NCBI GenBank assembly: GCA_019636675.1
Contig: JAHBXC010000004.1
Coordinates: 1-64,000, forward strand
DNA length: 64,000 nucleotides
Source: Phycisphaeraceae bacterium
GTDB lineage: Bacteria > Planctomycetota > Phycisphaerae > Phycisphaerales > UBA1924
Direction: 5' to 3'
Every line of letters begins with the position of its first letter. Position 1 is the stretch's first letter. Below are positions 54,923 through 64,000 of this stretch, in pieces. The position numbers were made by a program, and so were the translations under genes. The notes under the pieces are model-generated. The model searched no databases. It saw nothing but the letters and a program-made list of their open reading frames with translations, and was not told the origin of the DNA.

Positions 54923-55705
54923 TCAGCCCAGCTCGACCGACCAGTACGCCTCGTCGAGGAAGGCCCTCCACGACTCGTACTTCTGCTGCCCGAGGCGGAC
55001 GACGATCGCCGGGTTGCGCTTGGGCCGCACCGGTCGCGTGATCAGCTTCATGTGCGCCTGGTCGGGGGTGCGCCCGCCCTTGCGCGCGTTGCAGCGCACG
55101 CAGGCGCAGACGAGGTTGTCCCAGGTGTCCAGCCCGCCCTGCGTGCGCGGGACGACGTGGTCGATGGACAGCTCGCTCGTCGGGAAGGTGTTGCCGCAGT
55201 ACTGGCACCTGTTGCGGTCGCGCGCGAACAGGTTGCGCCGGTTCAGTTTCACGTGCTGGGCCGGGAGGCGGTCGTACCCGAGCAAGCGGATGACCTTGGG
55301 GACCGCGATCTCGACGCGAACGGTCCTGATCCAGTCGTGCTTGTCGGGCTCGAAGCGGCGCTGCAGCTCGCTGATCTCGGCCCAGGTCGAGAAGTCGTAC
55401 GAGTGGTACCGCCCCTCGTCGACGTGGATCACCTCGGCGATGTCTCGCGCGAGCATGGCGAAGGCGCGCTTCGCCGAGATCACTCGTATCGCCATGTAGA
55501 ACCGGTTGAGGACCAGCACCTTCGCGTCCAGCCCGCCGCTGAGCGCGACCGCGTCGGCGCCGGCGAGCGAGCGCTCGATGGCGATGGTCGAGCCGTTGAA
55601 GGTGGCGAGTCTGTCCCCCTCCGGGGAGGGAGCGCCGGGACGATCACCCCCGGCGTGTGACGCCGCGTCGTGCGTGCGCCCGGCTCGTGTTGCCCGCGAG
55701 GACAT
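54923..55705 (-). CDS. HNH endonuclease
   Basis: The 260-aa protein has a core KVLVLNRFYMAIRVISAKRA region (about residues 62-80), then the HNH motif RNRCQYCGNTFPTSELSIDHVVPRTQGG in two halves: CQYCGN plus IDHVVPRTQGGLDTWDNLV and CVRCNARKGGRTP. The four Cys (CxxC and CxxC) bind structural zinc and the Asp-His pair is catalytic. This solitary HNH family is widespread in planctomycetes and cyanobacteria with no settled role. The N-terminal 55 residues are low-complexity. ATG 55705 has GGAG about 7 bases upstream. Confidence 0.88.
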   Translation of the reverse strand: MSSRATRAGRTHDAASHAGGDRPGAPSPEGDRLATFNGSTIAIERSLAGADAVALSGGLDAKVLVLNRFYMAIRVISAKRAFAMLARDIAEVIHVDEGRYHSYDFSTWAEISELQRRFEPDKHDWIRTVRVEIAVPKVIRLLGYDRLPAQHVKLNRRNLFARDRNRCQYCGNTFPTSELSIDHVVPRTQGGLDTWDNLVCACVRCNARKGGRTPDQAHMKLITRPVRPKRNPAIVVRLGQQKYESWRAFLDEAYWSVELG

Positions 55706-55852
55706 ACCACTCTCCGTCCTGGTTCTCCGGCGCGTCGTGCGCCGGTGTTTGTCAGGTGCAGAAGCGTACACGAACAGATCGGGCGAAACAATCCCGTCCC
55801 GTGAGTGTTGCGTGAAGGTCCGAAATCAACCGGAGCGCGCACGGTCGGACTC

Positions 55853-55912
55853 GCCCCTCCCGCCCTGCCCTGCCCCGCCCCGCCCCCGCCCCCGGCCCCC
55901 GGACCCCGGCCC
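55853..55912. repeat. C-rich asymmetric tract
   Basis: About 60 bp on the plus strand made almost only of C and G with tandem-like CCCTGCC, CCCCGCC and CCCCCGCC units. It lies in the gap between the HNH gene and the GDPD gene, about 110 bp before the latter. Such tracts can form quadruplex structures on the complementary G-rich strand. Confidence 0.5.
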
Positions 55913-56004
55913 GGGCTGCACCCCTGCACGGCTCGCGCGGGAGGAGCCGCCGGCAGGCGTTCGCGGACACGGGAGGCCGGGACCGTCCCGCTACAGTGCC
56001 CCCC

Positions 56005-57882
56005 ATGCGCGAGACCGCCCTGCGGGTGATCCGAGACTCCCTCCGTGCGTTCCGGCTCGCCCCAGCGACGATGCTCGCCGCCTGGATCGTCGTGGAGGCG
56101 ACGACCGGCGCGCTGCTCGCGCCCATCGCATCCTGGGCGACCAACTGGCTCATCAGCACGACGGGGCGCTACGCCGTCGCGAACGAGGACATCGTCCGCT
56201 TCGCGCTGACGCCGGCAGGGGCCGCCGCGATCTTCGTCGGCGCGGTCATCTCGCTCCTGGGCGTCGTGCTCGCGCGGGCGTCGATCCTTCGGCTCGCGAG
56301 CAGGCGCGACGGCGCGACGACGCGGCGCGGGCTCGCCGGGATCGCGCGCGAGAGCATCGGCGCGCTGGTCGCGTCGGCGTGGGCGCTGCCGCGGCTCACC
56401 TCGCTCATCGCGCGCCAGCTCGTGCTCCTGCTGCTGCTCGCGTCGCCCTTCTTCATCGTGATCGGGCTCGTCGCCTGGTTCGCGACCCGCGACGCCGAGC
56501 TGTACTGGGTCGTCACCGTGCGTCCGACTCGTTTCTGGGTCGCTCTCGCGATCATCGCGACCTGCGCGATCGCGATGCTCGCGACCGTCGTGCCCGTGTG
56601 GCTGCGCTGGTCGCTCGCGCTGCCGCTCTGCGTGCTCGAGGGCCGACGCCCGCGCGCCGCGATGCGCGAGAGCGCCGAGCTCATGCGCGGGCGTCTGCGC
56701 GTGGCGGCGGCTGCGCGCCTGGGCTGGTTCATCGGGGTGAACCTCCTCGCGGCGGGCGCCCTCTCGCTCGTCTACGCCGGCTCGGTCGCGCTCCTCTCGC
56801 GCGAGGCGGGGTCGCTCACGCTCACCGCCGCCCTCGCCGGCCTCTCCCTGCTCGCGCACGGAGCGATCCTCGCGCTCGAAGCGATCACGGTGGGCGTCGG
56901 CGACGCGCTGCTCGTCCACACCCTCTGGCGCAGGGCGCGACCCGAGGCCGCCGCGAACCTTTCGCCCCCGGGCGACAACGCCCCGGCGCGCGCGCGGGCG
57001 CCCCTGCACGCTGGTCGTGCGGTTCGCCTCGCGGCGATCGGGCTGGGCGCGCTGGCGCTGGTCGTCGGCGCGTCGTCGGCGAAGTTCCTGCTCGGGCTTC
57101 GCCGCCCGCTCGATGTCGAGCTGACGGCGCACCGCGGCGCGTCGAGCGTCGCGCCGGAGAACACGCTGGCCGCGATCCTCGCCGCCGGCGCCCTCGGGGC
57201 CGACCGCATCGAGATCGACGTGATGCTCTCCTCCGACTCGCGCGCCGTGGTCTTCCACGACACCGACCTGCGGCGCATGGCCAACGACCCTCGGCGCGTC
57301 GCCGACATGACCCTGGCCGAACTACGCGAGATCGACGTCGGCTCGTGGTTCGATCCGGCGTTCGCCTCCGAGCGCATCCCCACGCTCGAAGAGGTCCTCG
57401 ACGCGATGCGCGACGCCGGCGCCGGCGCGACGCTCAACATCGAGCTGAAGACCGGCGGCGACCCCGACCGCCTCGCCAGTGTCGTCGCGAAGATCCTCCG
57501 TGAACGGGGCGACACGACGAGCATCGTCACCTCGCTCTCCACCCGGGCGCTCGTCGCGATGCGCCGCGAGGACCCCGACAGGCGCCTGGGCGCGATCGTC
57601 TCCGCCGCTGTCGGAGACGTCTTCCGCCTCGACGTCGATCTGTTCGCCGTCCCCGTCAACCGCGCCACCAGCTCGCTGCTGGCCGCTTCGGCGCGGGCGG
57701 GTCGGCAGGTCCACGTCTGGACGGTCAGCGACCCGGAGATGCTCACCAACCTCGCGCTGCGCGGCGTCCACGGCGTGATGACCAACGACGTGGAGCCCAT
57801 GCGCGCGCGCCTGCACGAACTGAACGAGCTCGAAGACCTCGAGCGTCTGCTGCTGGCGTTCCGGGCCAGGCTGCTCGAATAG
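56005..57882 (+). CDS. Membrane glycerophosphodiester phosphodiesterase
   Basis: The 625-aa protein has an N-terminal membrane half of about 330 residues with six to eight helices (the GPDPase_memb type). A linking helix near 345-365 is followed by the GDPD catalytic domain: LTAHRGASSVAPENTLAAI with the catalytic His, RIEIDVMLSSDSRAVVFHDTD with metal ligands and the second His, IPTLEEVLDAM, LNIELKTGG and VHVWTVSDPEML. It hydrolyses glycerophosphodiesters, or possibly membrane lipid head groups, releasing sn-glycerol-3-phosphate. Start ATG 56005 (MRETALRV). It ends 28 bp before the M16 gene. Confidence 0.94.
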   Translation: MRETALRVIRDSLRAFRLAPATMLAAWIVVEATTGALLAPIASWATNWLISTTGRYAVANEDIVRFALTPAGAAAIFVGAVISLLGVVLARASILRLASRRDGATTRRGLAGIARESIGALVASAWALPRLTSLIARQLVLLLLLASPFFIVIGLVAWFATRDAELYWVVTVRPTRFWVALAIIATCAIAMLATVVPVWLRWSLALPLCVLEGRRPRAAMRESAELMRGRLRVAAAARLGWFIGVNLLAAGALSLVYAGSVALLSREAGSLTLTAALAGLSLLAHGAILALEAITVGVGDALLVHTLWRRARPEAAANLSPPGDNAPARARAPLHAGRAVRLAAIGLGALALVVGASSAKFLLGLRRPLDVELTAHRGASSVAPENTLAAILAAGALGADRIEIDVMLSSDSRAVVFHDTDLRRMANDPRRVADMTLAELREIDVGSWFDPAFASERIPTLEEVLDAMRDAGAGATLNIELKTGGDPDRLASVVAKILRERGDTTSIVTSLSTRALVAMRREDPDRRLGAIVSAAVGDVFRLDVDLFAVPVNRATSSLLAASARAGRQVHVWTVSDPEMLTNLALRGVHGVMTNDVEPMRARLHELNELEDLERLLLAFRARLLE

Positions 57883-57910
57883 CCCGGGGGCCCCCCGCTA
57901 CACTGACGCC

Positions 57911-59134
57911 ATGAGCGTCACGTTCGAGAAGGTCGTCCTGCCCAACGGTCTCACCATCGCCGCGGAAGTCGTGCCCCACGCGCACTCCGCGGCGGTCGGC
58001 TTCTTCGTGCGCACCGGCGCGCGCGACGAAGCGCCGGAGCTGATGGGCGTCTCGCACTTCCTCGAGCACATGATGTTCAAGGGCACCGCCCGGCGCAGCG
58101 CCGAGGACGTGAACCGCGAGTTCGACGAGATCGGCGCGAAGTACAACGCGTACACCTCGACCGAGCTGACCTGCTTCCACGCGCAGACGCTGCCCGACCG
58201 TCTCGATCGCGCCACCGACATCCTCGCCGACATCCTGCGCCCGGCGCTGCGCGAGCAGGACTTCACCGCCGAGAAGAGCGTCATCCTCGAAGAGATCGCG
58301 ATGTACAAGGACAACCCCTTCTGGGTTCTGTACGAGCGCGTCGCCGAGGAGCGCTACAAGGGCCACGCGCTCGGGCACCGCGTGCTGGGGACCAACGACA
58401 CCGTCTCGTCCATGAGCGCGCCGCAGATGAAGGCGTACTTCGACGCGAGGTACTCGGCCGACAACACCGTCGTCGCGCTCGCCGGGAAGCTGGACTTCGA
58501 CGCGTGCGTGCGCCAGATCGAGTCGCTCTGCGCCGGCTGGCAGAGCACCCGCCCCACGCGCGACAACGCCGAGCCGGCCACCGAGACGCGCGAGGTCCTC
58601 GTCGAGGACCCCAAGATCAATCGCGCCTACCTCCTCATGCTCGCCCCCGGGCCCGCCTTCGGCGACGACCGGCGCTACGCCGCCTCCATCCTCGCCGAGG
58701 TCCTCGGGGGCGCGGACAACAGCCGCCTCCACTGGGCGCTCATCGACCCGGGCATCGCGGAAGAGGCGCAGTCCGCCTACGACCCGCACGACGGCTGCGG
58801 CGACTACTTCGTCTACGCGTCGTGCGACCCCGACCGTCTCGACGAGGTCCGCGCCGTCGTCGATCGCGAAATCGTCAACCTCGTCGACTCGTTCAAGCCC
58901 GAAGACCTCGAGCGCCTGCGCAACAAGATCGCCACAGGCGTCACGCTCGCCGGCGAACGCCCCGGCGGGCGCATGCAGCGCATCGGGCGACGCTGGACCT
59001 ATCTGGGCGCGCACATGTCGCTGGAGGAAGAACTCGAACGCATCCACGCCGTCACGCTCGACGACCTGCGCGAGGTGTGGGGCGCGTACCCGTTCTCTCC
59101 TCGGACGATCGGCGTCCTCACGCCGAAGCGCTGA
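57911..59134 (+). CDS. M16 family zinc metallopeptidase
   Basis: The 407-aa protease has the inverted zinc motif HxxEH in VSHFLEHMMFKGT (about residues 46-58), with the downstream zinc-ligand Glu in EKSVILEEIAMYKD (near 125). The C-terminal domain carries NAYTSTELTCFHAQ earlier and a GGADNSRLHWALID segment. The family includes the mitochondrial processing peptidase beta-subunit and PqqL-like proteins; the length matches single-chain bacterial members. No signal peptide is seen. It overlaps the convergent minus-strand gene by 17 bp at its 3' end. Confidence 0.93.
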   Translation: MSVTFEKVVLPNGLTIAAEVVPHAHSAAVGFFVRTGARDEAPELMGVSHFLEHMMFKGTARRSAEDVNREFDEIGAKYNAYTSTELTCFHAQTLPDRLDRATDILADILRPALREQDFTAEKSVILEEIAMYKDNPFWVLYERVAEERYKGHALGHRVLGTNDTVSSMSAPQMKAYFDARYSADNTVVALAGKLDFDACVRQIESLCAGWQSTRPTRDNAEPATETREVLVEDPKINRAYLLMLAPGPAFGDDRRYAASILAEVLGGADNSRLHWALIDPGIAEEAQSAYDPHDGCGDYFVYASCDPDRLDEVRAVVDREIVNLVDSFKPEDLERLRNKIATGVTLAGERPGGRMQRIGRRWTYLGAHMSLEEELERIHAVTLDDLREVWGAYPFSPRTIGVLTPKR

Positions 59135-59693
59135 GCGTCTCGGGCTTCGACGAGACCGACGACGACGCGTCCTTCGACGCGCCGACCGCCTGCGCGATCC
59201 GCTCCTGCAGCTCGGCGAAGTGCTCGGCGGCCTGCACCTGGCTCTTGCGCCACATCGACTTCGCAGCGAAGGGCAAAGGCAGGATCGTGATGGGCAGGTA
59301 CCACATCCAGGTCTTGATCGCCCAGCCCTGCGCCGCGGAGAAATAGGTCTGGATCAGCGAGTCGGTCAGCCACACGCCCGGCCAGACCGTCAGGACGCCC
59401 ACCAGCACGAAGATCACCGGCACGCGCCGGCGCAGCTGCGTGCGCAGGCGCACGATGCAGCCCGACCCGGCGCTCTCCGCCGCGTCGATGAACAAGTCCC
59501 GGTCGAAGGGCTGGCCGAAGACCCGCGCGCGGCAGGCGGTCTCGGCGTCGCGCTCGAACCCCGGGAGCTTCCCGGATCTCGCCAGCTTCTCGCACGCGTC
59601 GATCGCCCCCTTCGCGCCGAGAGGCGAACGCAGGGCGACGACCTCTCCCGAGGCCTTGACGCTGGTTCCCGACGCATTCGACCGGCTGCTCAC
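59118..59693 (-). CDS. Hypothetical membrane protein with two helices
   Basis: The 191-aa protein has a soluble N-terminal half containing CEKLARSGKLPGFERDAETA, CRARVFGQPFDRDLFIDAAE. Two hydrophobic helices follow (VPVIFVLVGVLTVWPGVWL and WMWYLPITILPLPFA), and a cytoplasmic-like tail ends SKPETLSASA. No family is recognised. GTG 59693 has GGAAAGG about 7 bases upstream, which decides the start. It is convergent with the M16 gene. Confidence 0.68.
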   Translation of the reverse strand: MSSRSNASGTSVKASGEVVALRSPLGAKGAIDACEKLARSGKLPGFERDAETACRARVFGQPFDRDLFIDAAESAGSGCIVRLRTQLRRRVPVIFVLVGVLTVWPGVWLTDSLIQTYFSAAQGWAIKTWMWYLPITILPLPFAAKSMWRKSQVQAAEHFAELQERIAQAVGASKDASSSVSSKPETLSASA

Positions 59694-59877
59694 TTCGGAC
59701 CTTTCCGTCTGTTCTCGACACGGACGCTCCCGGGGACCGAACGCCCCCGGGTCTCTCCGACGATACCGCACGAACGCCGTTCCTGACGTGTCACTATCGG
59801 CCCGTGGGGGTCTTTCCTCAATGATTCGGGTCCCGTGCGGTTTCCCAAGTTCGCTTTCTCGCGTAGAACCTCGCTGG

Positions 59878-60486
59878 ATGACCGCCGCGTCGCCCCCATT
59901 CCGTCCGGCCCTCAGACTGGTCTACCCGCCCGGGTACCCGGGTGTGCAGACGCCCTCGTCTTCGCTCGGACCCGGTCGCGCGGATGAGAGCTTGTACGCA
60001 CCGGCGCCGGTCGAGGTCGCGCCGGCGCCCGCAGAACACGAGGTCCGCGCCGCGACCCGGGCCGTGACGCGCGAGAACCGCCGGGCCTCCGGCCTCACGC
60101 CAGAGGACGCGCGGAACATCCTCGCCGTGCGCATCGCCGAACTTCTGCAGGGCGGGCAGGCCGCGATCCTCACCCCCGAACGCCGCGCCAGAGCGATTCG
60201 GATCTCCCGTCTCCTGGGAGTGCGCGATTTCGACGCGCATCTGGTCATCGCTCTGGTGCAGGACCGTGCCAGGCGGGGCGAACTGGCGATCAGCGCCGGT
60301 GAAAGCCCCGGCGCACCGGCAGCGCGTGCCCCCGGCGTCGGCTCTGCGGCCCCGCTCGGCCCCTCGCGCGCGCCGCGCCCGCCGCGAGCCCCGGACGCGA
60401 CGAGGACCGTGATGGCGCTCCAGTTCGCCGCCGCGGCGTTGCTCGCCGCCGCGATGCTGCTGGGCGTGCTCGCGTGGATCTCCTAA
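59878..60486 (+). CDS. Hypothetical protein with C-terminal membrane anchor
   Basis: The 202-aa protein is not recognised. It has a Pro/Ala-rich N-terminal 50 residues, a helical middle (RAVTRENRRASGLTPEDARN, ILAVRIAELLQGGQAAILTP), a low-complexity Pro/Arg linker, and one hydrophobic C-terminal helix of about 23 residues ending in WIS, so it may be tail-anchored. The start is uncertain: ATG 59878 has no Shine-Dalgarno, and ATG 59821 in the same frame would add 19 residues. Codon use in the second half is typical of the window. Confidence 0.5.
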   Translation: MTAASPPFRPALRLVYPPGYPGVQTPSSSLGPGRADESLYAPAPVEVAPAPAEHEVRAATRAVTRENRRASGLTPEDARNILAVRIAELLQGGQAAILTPERRARAIRISRLLGVRDFDAHLVIALVQDRARRGELAISAGESPGAPAARAPGVGSAAPLGPSRAPRPPRAPDATRTVMALQFAAAALLAAAMLLGVLAWIS

Positions 60487-60663
60487 GCCACTCCCCCCTC
60501 CGGAATATGCGCGAGGGGTGAATACGACCGCGAGCCCGGGGCGAAGTGCATGGGGTCCGCCTCACCGGCCCACGCCGTCGTTGGCCTGAACCGTGCGAAT
60601 GCGAGGTCGCGCATGATCGCCCCGGTCACTCTCAACTTCAGCCCCACCGAATGGAAGCGCACC

Positions 60664-61161
<498 letters not shown>

Positions 61162-61302
61162 CGCCCGGCGCGCATTCCGGACGCGACATTCTCATTTCAT
61201 CTCACACAGAAGCGGAAACTACGCGCCCGGGGCGCTCGAAGCCCTCTCGGTAGCATCGCACAGCCGCCTTTAGGAAGCGGCCCTTCGAGAGGGAAGATCA
61301 CC

Positions 61303-61893
61303 GTGACACTGTTCCGATCCGCGCTCGCGTCCGCTGTCGTTCTGTCGTGCTCCGGGGCCGCCCTCGCGGTCGACTGGGACGAGACCATCAACGGCGATCT
61401 CTCGAACGACCGCTTCAACCCCACGAGCTTCACGCTCGATCTCGGGCTGAACACCATCACCATGAACGTCGTCGACTCGAACGACTTCGACACCGGCGAC
61501 ATCGATTACTTCAGCATCGTGATCGGCGCGGGTCTCCGGCTCGACTCGATCATCCTGTTCGAGTCCTCCGCGCCGGGCGACGGCTTCGTCGACTCCATCG
61601 CGTTCATCGGGCTCGCCGCGGGCGATTTCTTCCCGGTCGATCCCGTCTTCATCGACCCCGAGCCCCTGCTCGGCTTCGTGCTGACGGCGCCCGAGCTCGT
61701 CGGGACCGACATCCTGACCGACCTGGGCCTGACGGCGCCCGTCGCTGGCGAGAGCGTCTACAGCTTCTGGGTCCAGCAGACCGGCTTCAGTCTCACCACG
61801 GTGTCGCTGGGCTTCAATGTGTCGGTGATCCCCTCGCCCGGCGCGGCATCCGTGCTGGCGCTCGGCGCGTTCGCGGCGCGTCGTCGTCGCTGA
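61303..61893 (+). CDS. Small PEP-CTERM-like surface protein
   Basis: The 196-aa protein has a signal peptide (ASAVVLSCSGAALAV). Its beta-rich domain is Asp/Phe-rich (FTLDLGLNTITMNVVDSNDF, DTGDIDYFSIVIGAG) and resembles a small carbohydrate- or calcium-binding jelly roll. It then ends IPSPGAASVLALGAFAA and RRRR. The start is GTG 61303, with GAGAGGGAAG upstream. It is convergent with dnaB, 12 bp apart. Confidence 0.76.
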   Translation: MTLFRSALASAVVLSCSGAALAVDWDETINGDLSNDRFNPTSFTLDLGLNTITMNVVDSNDFDTGDIDYFSIVIGAGLRLDSIILFESSAPGDGFVDSIAFIGLAAGDFFPVDPVFIDPEPLLGFVLTAPELVGTDILTDLGLTAPVAGESVYSFWVQQTGFSLTTVSLGFNVSVIPSPGAASVLALGAFAARRRR

Positions 61894-61905
61894 ATCGCGC
61901 GAGCG

Positions 61906-63564
61906 TCAGATCGGCAGGTCGTTGTCGGTTTCCCACGGATCGAAGTCCGGCCCGCCCCCGTTGCGTTCGTCGCCGGCCGGGCCCTGGTCCGCGCTGGCCG
62001 GGATGTAGCCCGCCATGCCGCCCCGGGGTTTGGGCTCGATCGCGTCCTGCCGGGTGAACTGCGCCGAGGCCGACGGGCCGTTTGAAGGCCGCGCGGGGTA
62101 GGAATCGTCGTAGCCCGGGCTTGGGTTCTTGAAGCGCGTGGTGGCGGCCTCCCACTCCATGCGCGCGACGCCGGTGGGCCCGTTGCGCTGCTTGGCGATG
62201 ATGAGTTCGGCGAGGTTCTCCTTGCCCTCGTTCTCTTCGAACCACGCCGGGTCGCTCATGTGGTAGTACGCCTCGCGGTGCAGCAGCATGATCACGTCGG
62301 CGTCCTGCTCGATGGAGCCCGACTCGCGCAGGTCGCTCATCTTGGGCCGGTGGCCCTCGCGCTGCTCGGCGCCGCGGTTGAGCTGCGCGAGACAGATGAC
62401 CGGCACGCTGAGTTCACGGGCCAGCGCCTTCACGCCGCGTGAGATCGTCGACACCTCGACCTGCCTGCTCTCGCGCGCCGCGCCCGGCGCGGTCATGAGC
62501 TGCAGGTAGTCGATCATGATGCACTTCACCCCGTGCTGGGCGACGAGGCGGCGCGCGCGAGAGCGCATCTGCAGGACCGTCATCGCGGGTGAGTCGTCGA
62601 TGTAGATGGGCGCCTCGGCCAGCTCGCCGCAGGCGCGCACGATCTGGCGGTAGTGCTCCTCGTGCAGCTGGCCGGTGCGCAGGCGGTGCGAGTCGACGCC
62701 GGATCGCGCCGCGATGAGTCGCTGCGTGACGCTCTGGCGCGACATTTCCATCGAGAACACCGCGACGGGGCAGGGCTTCCCGTTGTCGCCCCCCAGCGCG
62801 ATGCCCTCGGCCAGGTTCAGCGCCAGCGCGGTCTTTCCCATCGAGGGGCGGGCCGCGATGATGATCATCTCGCCCGGCTGGAACCCGCTGAGCATCTCGT
62901 CGAGCTCGTGGAAGCCGGACGAGACGCCCGTCACGCCCTTGCCCTGATTGGCCTCGAGCAGCTCCATCGCCTCGTGCAGCAGTTCAGACAGACGCTGCGG
63001 GTCGCTGCTCTCGTTGCTCTGCGCGATCTCGAAGATCTGCTGCTCCGCGACATCGATCACCTCGCGCGCGCCGTCGGGGCCGAGCTCGCCGGCGTGGTAC
63101 GCCTCGTAGAGGATCTGGCTGGCCGCGTCGATGAGCCGGCGCAGCTTCGCCTTGTCGGCGACGATCTTGGCGTAGTACGGCGCGTTGACCGCCGTCGGCA
63201 CGCTCTCGGCCAGCTGCACCAGGTACTCCACGCCCCCGATCTGATCGAGCACCCCGGCGTCCTTGAGCGCCTCGGCGAGCTGCACCAGGTCCCCCGACTC
63301 GTGCCGGTCGTAGCCCGTCAGGAGGGCCGTAAAGATCGCGTTGTGCGCCTCGCTGTAGAACGCGTCGCCCCCGGTCACCAGGTGCAGGACATCGCCCGTC
63401 ACCTTCGGGTCGAGGATCATCGACCCCAGAAGGGCCATCTCTGCTTCCGCCGAGTGGGGCGGCTGCTTGTCGAACAGCTTGGGGGTCGCGGCGCGCGCGG
63501 CCTCCTGGCGGCGTGCGCGCCGGGCCTTGTCCGTTCCGACTCCGTTCGTTTCGGGTCCGATCAT
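61906..63564 (-). CDS. dnaB: Replicative DNA helicase DnaB
   Basis: The 552-aa hexameric helicase unwinds DNA at the replication fork. The N-terminal DnaB domain starts [18 protein letters not shown]. The RecA-like domain has the [20 protein letters not shown] region, Walker [31 protein letters not shown], Walker [10 protein letters not shown] and [38 protein letters not shown]. No intein is seen. The C-terminus is extended by about 85 residues of low-complexity, acidic sequence after [10 protein letters not shown], ending [11 protein letters not shown]. Start ATG 63564. It is divergent from pdxH across 118 bp. Confidence 0.97.
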   Translation of the reverse strand: MIGPETNGVGTDKARRARRQEAARAATPKLFDKQPPHSAEAEMALLGSMILDPKVTGDVLHLVTGGDAFYSEAHNAIFTALLTGYDRHESGDLVQLAEALKDAGVLDQIGGVEYLVQLAESVPTAVNAPYYAKIVADKAKLRRLIDAASQILYEAYHAGELGPDGAREVIDVAEQQIFEIAQSNESSDPQRLSELLHEAMELLEANQGKGVTGVSSGFHELDEMLSGFQPGEMIIIAARPSMGKTALALNLAEGIALGGDNGKPCPVAVFSMEMSRQSVTQRLIAARSGVDSHRLRTGQLHEEHYRQIVRACGELAEAPIYIDDSPAMTVLQMRSRARRLVAQHGVKCIMIDYLQLMTAPGAARESRQVEVSTISRGVKALARELSVPVICLAQLNRGAEQREGHRPKMSDLRESGSIEQDADVIMLLHREAYYHMSDPAWFEENEGKENLAELIIAKQRNGPTGVARMEWEAATTRFKNPSPGYDDSYPARPSNGPSASAQFTRQDAIEPKPRGGMAGYIPASADQGPAGDERNGGGPDFDPWETDNDLPI

Positions 63565-63682
63565 GGGCCGGGATCATCCCCTTTCGCGTCCGTGCGTACA
63601 GCCCTGCGACAGCTTTTTCACATCCTACCACGGGACGCAACCCGCCGATTTCGGGCGAGATCGCGCCTGCATACGCTTGGAC

Positions 63683-64000
63683 ATGGCGCCCCTCACCCCC
63701 ACCGAGCTCGGGAACGAAACCGCCGCCGCCAAGTGGCTGGGAGACACGCTCCCGCCCGACCCCATGCCGGCCCTCGAGGAATGGATGGGCGAAGCGACGG
63801 CCAGGCGGGTCCAGCCCAACCCCAACGCGATGACCCTGGCGACTGTGGACGCCGACGGGCGCCCCTCGGCGCGCATCGTGCTCTGTCGCGGCATCGACGC
63901 GCGCGCCGGGTTCATCGAGTTCTTCACGAACAAGACAAGCCGCAAGGGACTGGCGCTGCGCGCACACCCGCACGCCGCGCTGCTGTTCCACTGGGACGAC
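63683..64000 (+). CDS. pdxH: Pyridoxamine 5'-phosphate oxidase, 5' part (runs off window)
   Basis: The first 106 codons of a gene that continues past the window end. [13 protein letters not shown] opens it. [40 protein letters not shown] and [20 protein letters not shown] follow, then AALLFHWDD. These are the FMN- and substrate-binding blocks of PNPOx/PdxH, which oxidises pyridoxine or pyridoxamine 5'-phosphate to pyridoxal phosphate. No stop is reached, so the C-terminal dimerisation region cannot be assessed. Confidence 0.9.
   Translation, partial: MAPLTPTELGNETAAAKWLGDTLPPDPMPALEEWMGEATARRVQPNPNAMTLATVDADGRPSARIVLCRGIDARAGFIEFFTNKTSRKGLALRAHPHAALLFHWDD

Overview
The window is very GC-rich chromosomal DNA of a planctomycete, most likely of the Phycisphaerae/Phycisphaerales. 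The basis for this is a combination of traits. Several secreted proteins end in an IP-[AST]-P-[GS]-A motif, a hydrophobic stretch and an Arg cluster (a PEP-CTERM-like sorting tail). Three others end in twin dockerin-like EF-hands (GDxNGDGxVNFxDLN). One protein combines a prepilin N-terminus with a C-terminal H-X9-DG motif. A large set of intergenic hairpin repeats is also present. No rRNA, tRNA, prophage, CRISPR array or integrase was seen.

Layout. 1-8.3 kb: a formylglycine-enzyme-like secreted protein, a cysteine-rich repeat protein, an EVE-domain protein, a small hypothetical, a secreted animal-type heme peroxidase and dnaK. 8.3-10.3 kb: repeats, a DUF2238 membrane protein, then about 650 bp without a convincing gene that looks like one or two minus-strand structured RNAs with sigma70-type promoters and a shared terminator. 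10.3-24.2 kb: nitrilase-family amidase, enolase, a PhoU-like protein, a second formylglycine-enzyme-like protein, a UDP-sugar pyrophosphorylase, a ferritin-like protein, an SDR, and the run pyruvate kinase-cinA-pyrF. 24.2-24.9 kb: a REP-associated tyrosine transposase (RAYT) bracketed by two near-identical inverted REP hairpins. 24.9-30.2 kb: a PEP-CTERM protein, an orphan nuoI-like ferredoxin, glycerate kinase and a two-domain ABC permease. 30.3-37 kb: a prepilin-like protein, a 644-aa dockerin protein and three tandem endonuclease/exonuclease/phosphatase (EEP) proteins. 37-42 kb: an ABC-2 exporter pair, then fasciclin protein, ECF sigma factor and RskA-type anti-sigma. 42.3-50.7 kb: a plus-strand run of alpha/beta hydrolase, GH3-family protein, DinB-like protein, NRDE protein, a 904-aa hydrolase-DedA-ATP-grasp fusion, bifunctional nuclease and TruD. 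50.7-64 kb: a 931-aa secreted protein, a FIST protein, an HNH endonuclease, a membrane GDPD, an M16 peptidase, a peroxiredoxin, a PEP-CTERM protein, DnaB and the start of pdxH.

How it works together. Much of the window is housekeeping: glycolysis (eno, pyk), pyrimidine and cofactor metabolism (pyrF, pdxH), chaperone, replication helicase and tRNA modification. It is interleaved with cell-surface proteins carrying two export/anchor tail types. The fasciclin-sigma-RskA arrangement suggests a self-contained surface-stress regulon.

The most unusual features are: (1) the RAYT and its dispersed REP hairpins, whose copies sit just after stop codons and usually follow one of two purine-rich boxes; (2) the candidate structured RNA(s) at 9.6-10.2 kb; (3) the hydrolase-DedA-ATP-grasp fusion; (4) the cysteine-rich three-repeat protein. 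Nothing here was checked against a database. Family names come from motifs read directly in the translations.
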